A DNA stretch of 55,469 bases from Verrucomicrobiia bacterium (lineage in GTDB: Bacteria > Verrucomicrobiota > Verrucomicrobiia > Verrucomicrobiales > DEV007): assembly GCA_020439995.1 (NCBI GenBank), contig JAGROY010000090.1, forward strand, positions 1 through 55,469. Reading direction: 5' to 3'. Under the pieces are notes generated by a model. It made no database searches. It was not told where the DNA came from and saw only the letters and a list, made by a program, of their open reading frames with translations. The position numbers were made by a program, and so were the translations under genes. Shown here piece by piece: positions 51,594-55,469 of the stretch. Position 1 is the stretch's first letter; every line of letters begins with the position of its first letter.

Positions 51594-52681
51594 GATCTGC
51601 TCATGTGACTAGTGAGCGAGGCCTTCACCTCGTCCAGCGTGTCGAGATTCTCTGTCCTCACAACTTCGACGAGCAATTCCTCCATGGCGGGGGTGACGAT
51701 GCCCATGATCTCCGCCGAGCGCACTTGGATCACGCCGGGAAGGCCTCCTGCGGTCTGGACGATTTTGAATATCCCTTCCCAGATTTCCTTTCCGAGATCC
51801 TCATCCCCGCTCAGTATGTTCGTGTAAAGCACCATTCCGGAAGCCGCATCGACACCGAGCAACACTCGGACATACCTGGGCCTGTCGAATCCTTCGTTCA
51901 CCGAACTCGGGAGGTAAAAGGCGTCGATCTGCAGTACAGCGTCTCGCTGCCCTAGACGCGCTGATTTCAAGTACGCCTGACGCACCTGATCCAGCGGGAT
52001 CGCAGTCAGGACATCGGGAGCCTCCGCTTCAGAGGGCACCGGCAGCGGCTCGATCTCCGCAGTCCAGGAGGCTGGTTTCCCGGAGTCATCGCCAGTCAAC
52101 CGATAGATCGGGAGGTGAGATATCGGAAGGTGCTGGTAGCTCCCGATCCCTTCTTCACTTCCGTATTCGGCGCAAAACTTCGCGGCAACGACCAATCCCA
52201 TTCGCAGCGCCTCGGCTTCCCCGGAGTCGACAAACCATGGGACAAAGGCAGGACGATGTGCCCGGAATTGCGGATACATGTGCCGCTTTCTGGGAACAGC
52301 AACCTGAAGGCTCTCGAGCACTTGCTTATCTTCCTTGTGAAGATTGGTTTTGTTTACGAAATCACACATCAGACAACGCATGTTGAAGGCGAGGTAATTC
52401 CTGCCTTCCTCGCATGAAAGTTCCATCGCACTCCGGCAGAACCTGAGTCCCTCGTCGCCATGATACAGGATGAGAGCGAAGACCTCGCCCAATTCTCCCA
52501 GAATCGAACCGATATAGTATTCGCCCGTGTCAGGGTGCACGAACCCAAAGTGCTCCGACTCCGAAAACGTCTTCCACATTTCCATTGAGCGGAATTCGAA
52601 CGCAGCGGCGTAGAGCTGTTGCCAGATTTCCAACTTCACGCTGGGTACCGTCAATGTGGTGTTCGATTTACGTTGCGTCAT
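51590..52681 (-). CDS. DUF7309/DUF6930-type protein
   Basis: This 363-residue protein has an N-terminal part (KLEIWQQLYAAAFEFRSMEM, HPDTGEYYIGSILGELGEVF, ALILYHGDEGLRF) that matches the DUF7309 pattern of a (W/L)-x-x-L-Y-x-x-A...D-P-x-T-G-E...G-x-x-G-E-x-F-A-L-x-x-Y-x-G-x-x-G. The C-terminal part (VLLGVDAASGMVLYTNILSG, GGLPGVIQVRSAEI) matches DUF6930. These families are, in my recollection, without known function. Cysteines in RCLMCDFVNK could bind metal. It is the first gene of the unit and overlaps the small gene by four bases. Confidence 0.7.
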   Translation of the reverse strand: MTQRKSNTTLTVPSVKLEIWQQLYAAAFEFRSMEMWKTFSESEHFGFVHPDTGEYYIGSILGELGEVFALILYHGDEGLRFCRSAMELSCEEGRNYLAFNMRCLMCDFVNKTNLHKEDKQVLESLQVAVPRKRHMYPQFRAHRPAFVPWFVDSGEAEALRMGLVVAAKFCAEYGSEEGIGSYQHLPISHLPIYRLTGDDSGKPASWTAEIEPLPVPSEAEAPDVLTAIPLDQVRQAYLKSARLGQRDAVLQIDAFYLPSSVNEGFDRPRYVRVLLGVDAASGMVLYTNILSGDEDLGKEIWEGIFKIVQTAGGLPGVIQVRSAEIMGIVTPAMEELLVEVVRTENLDTLDEVKASLTSHMSRS

Positions 52682-52729
52682 TCTCTTTGTTTTTTTGATC
52701 TGTCCATTAGCTTCATTTGAGGCCGACGT

Positions 52730-54700
52730 CTACCCATCTCCCGACTCATTGATCGCCCGCTCGATGGAGGGAACACAGAGCTTCAACAGGGGAGAAATCT
52801 CCAGCGGCATGGAAAGGAGAGCCTTTTTATCCGGCACGACGATCTTCTCTGCCTTCTCAGCCTGCCCAGCAGCCACATAAGCGGCCTTGAGATTCGTTCT
52901 AATTTCAATCTGGGATAACTTCAGGGCGATCTCCATGGGGCCAAGCACCTGTGAATCGATCAATTTCATTGTCAGCCGATCAGCGCATTCGATGTCGGTG
53001 AGCGTTTCGGATTTTCTCAGTACCCCGAGCGCAACGACTACCCGCGTCAGATGCCTGTCGAGTAATGAAGCCAATTCCCGGGATTGTCGCCGGAACGGAT
53101 GGTTGACACTTTGCAGGTAGGCGTCACATGCGGCCTGGTGGACGTGCAGGTAAGAACGCGGTTCAAGACTACCTGCAGCAAGTTCATGCAACTGCTGAAC
53201 GACAGCTGAATCCAAAGTGCGTTTCCCGTCCGCAGGTCGTTCCGTTTTGACATCGCGGGTGATCATGAGCAATTGCGCAATAAAGTTATCGGGATCACAA
53301 GCGGCGAATTTTTCGAACAGTTCATGCTCGACTGCTTTAGTTTTTTCGCGTTCAAGACCGACACCAGCTACGGAGATGGCTGCCGCGAGAACTTCGGGAC
53401 GGTCTTGAAATTGTCTGGCGGCCTCGATGAAGTAGGACAATCGCTGATCACGCGGCAGGCAAAAGGCGGCGCCCAGCATCCCGCGCCAGTCCTGAAGGGC
53501 GGCGCTTTCTGCGATAGCCTCGAGCACTGGTTCCTGATCGATTGAGGCTATGGATTCGCCTTCCACCATGGCTGCCCCCGTCAGTTGCTTGAGCACAGGG
53601 AACTTCCATCCGCCCGTGAACAATGCATCAAAGTCCGGCTCCTCGTCCTTTTTAGTTCCGGGCCGTTCTTGTTTAAGAATTCTTTCTGCGACCGCCAATG
53701 CGCCGATGGCAGCAATGTCCTTGTCGCTGGCGACCTTCGCCATGAAGGCAGCGGCGTCTGCTTCCGTTGACCGCTTGGCCAGCTCAGCAAACAACGCCGA
53801 GGCGGCATCCAATTGTCCTGCTTCAAACAAGGCGACTCCACCCAGATACCGGCTGCGGTCATCGTCCGGCTCCAGTTCCACTGCCCGGCCGTAGGCGACT
53901 ACGGCGCGCTGAAACTCGCTGTGCCGGAAAAACCGATCGCCTGCCTTTGCATCCGCACTCCGTTCCATCGTGGCTCCAGCCTCCCTGGCATCCAGAGCTT
54001 GTCCAAACATATTGTCAATCGCATCGATGACCTTGGCCGCTTTGACGTTCGCAGGAGCATCACCTCCTTTTTCAAAATCATGCTTCGACTCCGCGATGGC
54101 CTCCCGGAAATCTTCGGTGCGCTTCTCTGCGAACGCGGTTCTTGTCAATTCGATGAAATCACGCGGATCCGGTTGCGGCACGCCAGACTGCTCGAACGTG
54201 CTGCGCTTCCCTTTCAACCAGTCTTCCCACTCCCGAGCGTCGGTGAATTTTTCACCGCTCACCGCACTCAACCCCACCTGTGCGATCCTGCGGGAATCCT
54301 CGTCGCTTTCAGTCGCGGAAAGCTCAGCCACCGCGACATCGAGCCAGTCAAGTGTTGGAAGCGCACCACTCAGCATAAGTAGTGCAGGGAAGTGCTTTCC
54401 GCGGGATTTCAAGTGCCGCACCACAGCATCGGCTTGGCCATTCTCGATCAGGATTCCTCCGGCGAACGCAGCGACCGGCTGGGCTTCGTGATCCAACAAC
54501 GCTTCGAGCGGCTTCCAGTCACCCCGCACGCTGCCAGCATTGAATGCCTCCTTCACCTTCGCTATGTCCGCTTCACTAGCGCCGCTGGCCTTGAGCATCG
54601 AATCGATCGAATCAACCTGCGCGGAAACCACGCACAATTGAATGGCCGACGCAAAAAGCACCAACACCACTAACTTCAACACTCTGCTTATCTCACTCAT
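52730..54700 (-). CDS. secreted TPR-repeat protein
   Basis: The likely protein has 656 residues from ATG 54700 (ISRVLKLVVLVLFASAIQLCVVSAQ is a signal peptide); an ATG nine codons upstream is less likely. It is long and helical throughout. The clearest TPR units are near 262-320 (SEFQRAVVAYGRAVELEPDD, YLGGVALFEAGQLDAASALF). The rest are degenerate helical pairs. No catalytic motif is visible. It is probably a periplasmic scaffold. Confidence 0.7.
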   Translation of the reverse strand: MSEISRVLKLVVLVLFASAIQLCVVSAQVDSIDSMLKASGASEADIAKVKEAFNAGSVRGDWKPLEALLDHEAQPVAAFAGGILIENGQADAVVRHLKSRGKHFPALLMLSGALPTLDWLDVAVAELSATESDEDSRRIAQVGLSAVSGEKFTDAREWEDWLKGKRSTFEQSGVPQPDPRDFIELTRTAFAEKRTEDFREAIAESKHDFEKGGDAPANVKAAKVIDAIDNMFGQALDAREAGATMERSADAKAGDRFFRHSEFQRAVVAYGRAVELEPDDDRSRYLGGVALFEAGQLDAASALFAELAKRSTEADAAAFMAKVASDKDIAAIGALAVAERILKQERPGTKKDEEPDFDALFTGGWKFPVLKQLTGAAMVEGESIASIDQEPVLEAIAESAALQDWRGMLGAAFCLPRDQRLSYFIEAARQFQDRPEVLAAAISVAGVGLEREKTKAVEHELFEKFAACDPDNFIAQLLMITRDVKTERPADGKRTLDSAVVQQLHELAAGSLEPRSYLHVHQAACDAYLQSVNHPFRRQSRELASLLDRHLTRVVVALGVLRKSETLTDIECADRLTMKLIDSQVLGPMEIALKLSQIEIRTNLKAAYVAAGQAEKAEKIVVPDKKALLSMPLEISPLLKLCVPSIERAINESGDG

Positions 54701-54961
54701 ATGATTCCGGATTGATCCGCCCATCATAGTAATATGAATCCTGACGTCGATTACAAAAAGCCGTCCAGTTTCCCATCGATTGTCCGCAGGCCGGAATCTT
54801 GGCCCCGTAGAGCCAATTAATTGATCGCGATGTCGGCCGTATGCGGAACAACGGGCCTACGCTTCGATTTTCTGTCCGCATTGCTTCACATTTTTCTTTC
54901 TGGCATTCCCTGATTTTCCATTCATCCTTAAACCTTAAACTGATGGATAATGGATAAAGAA

Positions 54962-55469
54962 ATGAGGAAAAAACGACGAACGATTTGTAGCAGGATTTGC
55001 GACGCATTAGTCCGAGTTGGGATCACTTTTCTCACGGCGGCGCTCCTGTCAGGCTGTGGCGTAAGGGAAACGGAATCTCTTTCCGAGGTGACCAATCTGG
55101 ATCGAGGTGAACCTTTGATTGAAGGAACGCGTTACGAGTGGGCATTCTATCTGCGATCGATTGCAGACCAGGGAGCAACGGTTGAGAATGGCCGAATGAC
55201 GAAGTGTGTTCACGATGATGACGATGAAAAAGTGACGCCGTCCGTGGAGTTTGTCGAAGGATTGGGCGCGGTACAGGTGGAGGACCATCAAAAGTTCTTT
55301 GGATGGCTGATCGAAGAGAATATTCAAACGACTGGCTGCCTCACTGTCGAGTCAGAGCTCTTGAGCCTCAAAGTAGGCGATCCTAACTCCAATGTAAGAA
55401 GTTTTCACTGCCAATCTCTCGGCTCCTATCAGATCCACAACGGGCCTAGTACATCGCGGCGGAAAAAAG
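54962..55469 (+). CDS. lipoprotein, partial (runs off the right edge)
   Basis: An open frame from ATG 54962 has no stop before the window ends, so only the first 169 codons are seen. The N-terminus is a lipoprotein signal (RVGITFLTAALLSGC, lipobox LSGC with Cys32). The mature part is acidic (HDDDDEKVTPSVEFVEG) with no recognised domain. Confidence 0.6.
   Translation, partial: MRKKRRTICSRICDALVRVGITFLTAALLSGCGVRETESLSEVTNLDRGEPLIEGTRYEWAFYLRSIADQGATVENGRMTKCVHDDDDEKVTPSVEFVEGLGAVQVEDHQKFFGWLIEENIQTTGCLTVESELLSLKVGDPNSNVRSFHCQSLGSYQIHNGPSTSRRKK

Noticed and set aside
1..55469. tRNA, rRNA, CRISPR and riboswitch searches by eye
   Set aside because: No cloverleaf with a GTTCGA-type T-arm, no spaced direct repeats and no recognised riboswitch core were found.

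Overview
The window looks like a piece of chromosome from a GC-rich member of the Verrucomicrobiota (PVC superphylum). This is inferred from gene content, since there is no rRNA. The pointers are a secreted sulfatase, a PVC-type beta-propeller/HEAT/cytochrome c protein, several long secreted solenoid proteins built on a D-P-x-A-A-x-x-W-A repeat, DUF7309/DUF6930-type and other proteins I associate with this phylum, and short interspersed palindromic repeats downstream of genes. I see no tRNA, rRNA, CRISPR array, prophage or replication origin. Most of the DNA is ordinary, densely coding chromosome.

Layout. 1-10111 (minus strand): three paralogous membrane-anchored solenoid proteins, two of them translationally coupled. 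Between them lie a two-TM K+ channel with an RCK domain, a pyruvate kinase and a sulfatase. An 84-bp inverted-repeat element that acts as a minus-strand terminator follows two of the three paralogs. 10112-11503: a gene graveyard, with two pieces that may come from one type II secretion F-like gene separated by a frameshifted transposase remnant. 11504-17083: an SH3/SmpA-like lipoprotein-type gene, the PVC cytochrome, a truncated gene remnant, an SDR oxidoreductase and a YjdF-like membrane protein. 17405-22627: a tightly overlapping batB-batC-batD-batE-like operon (aerotolerance-type vWA/TPR/BatD membrane complex). 23236-28893: a membrane protein, a blaI-blaR1-like regulatory pair behind a 51-bp near-perfect palindrome, and an FAD/NAD oxidoreductase-SelD fusion. 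29061-33098: a 3D-domain lipoprotein, endonuclease III with unusual cysteine spacing, and a large MscS channel. 33251-39043: a large secreted glycosidase-like protein divergent from a secreted 299-aa protein, which is followed across a strong hairpin by a HEAT-repeat protein. 39445-48080: a TIGR01777 epimerase, two alpha/beta hydrolases, a decayed winged-helix regulator, a rhomboid protease, a beta-propeller protein, a PilZ-like protein, a NodT-type outer-membrane factor, and a coupled nucleotidyltransferase-fold/67-aa pair. 48374-55469 (mostly minus): a large FtsX-type permease, a three-gene DUF7309/DUF6930 operon whose middle gene is frameshifted, a secreted TPR protein, and a partial lipoprotein gene running off the right edge.

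The best candidates for something undescribed are: the solenoid paralog family with its shared mobile terminator; the TTGA-coupled nucleotidyltransferase/small-protein pair; the secreted 299-aa/HEAT pair with an intercistronic hairpin; and the blaI/blaR1 module whose sensor domain is TPR-like instead of penicillin-binding. None is proven novel. All product calls are by eye, without database searches.
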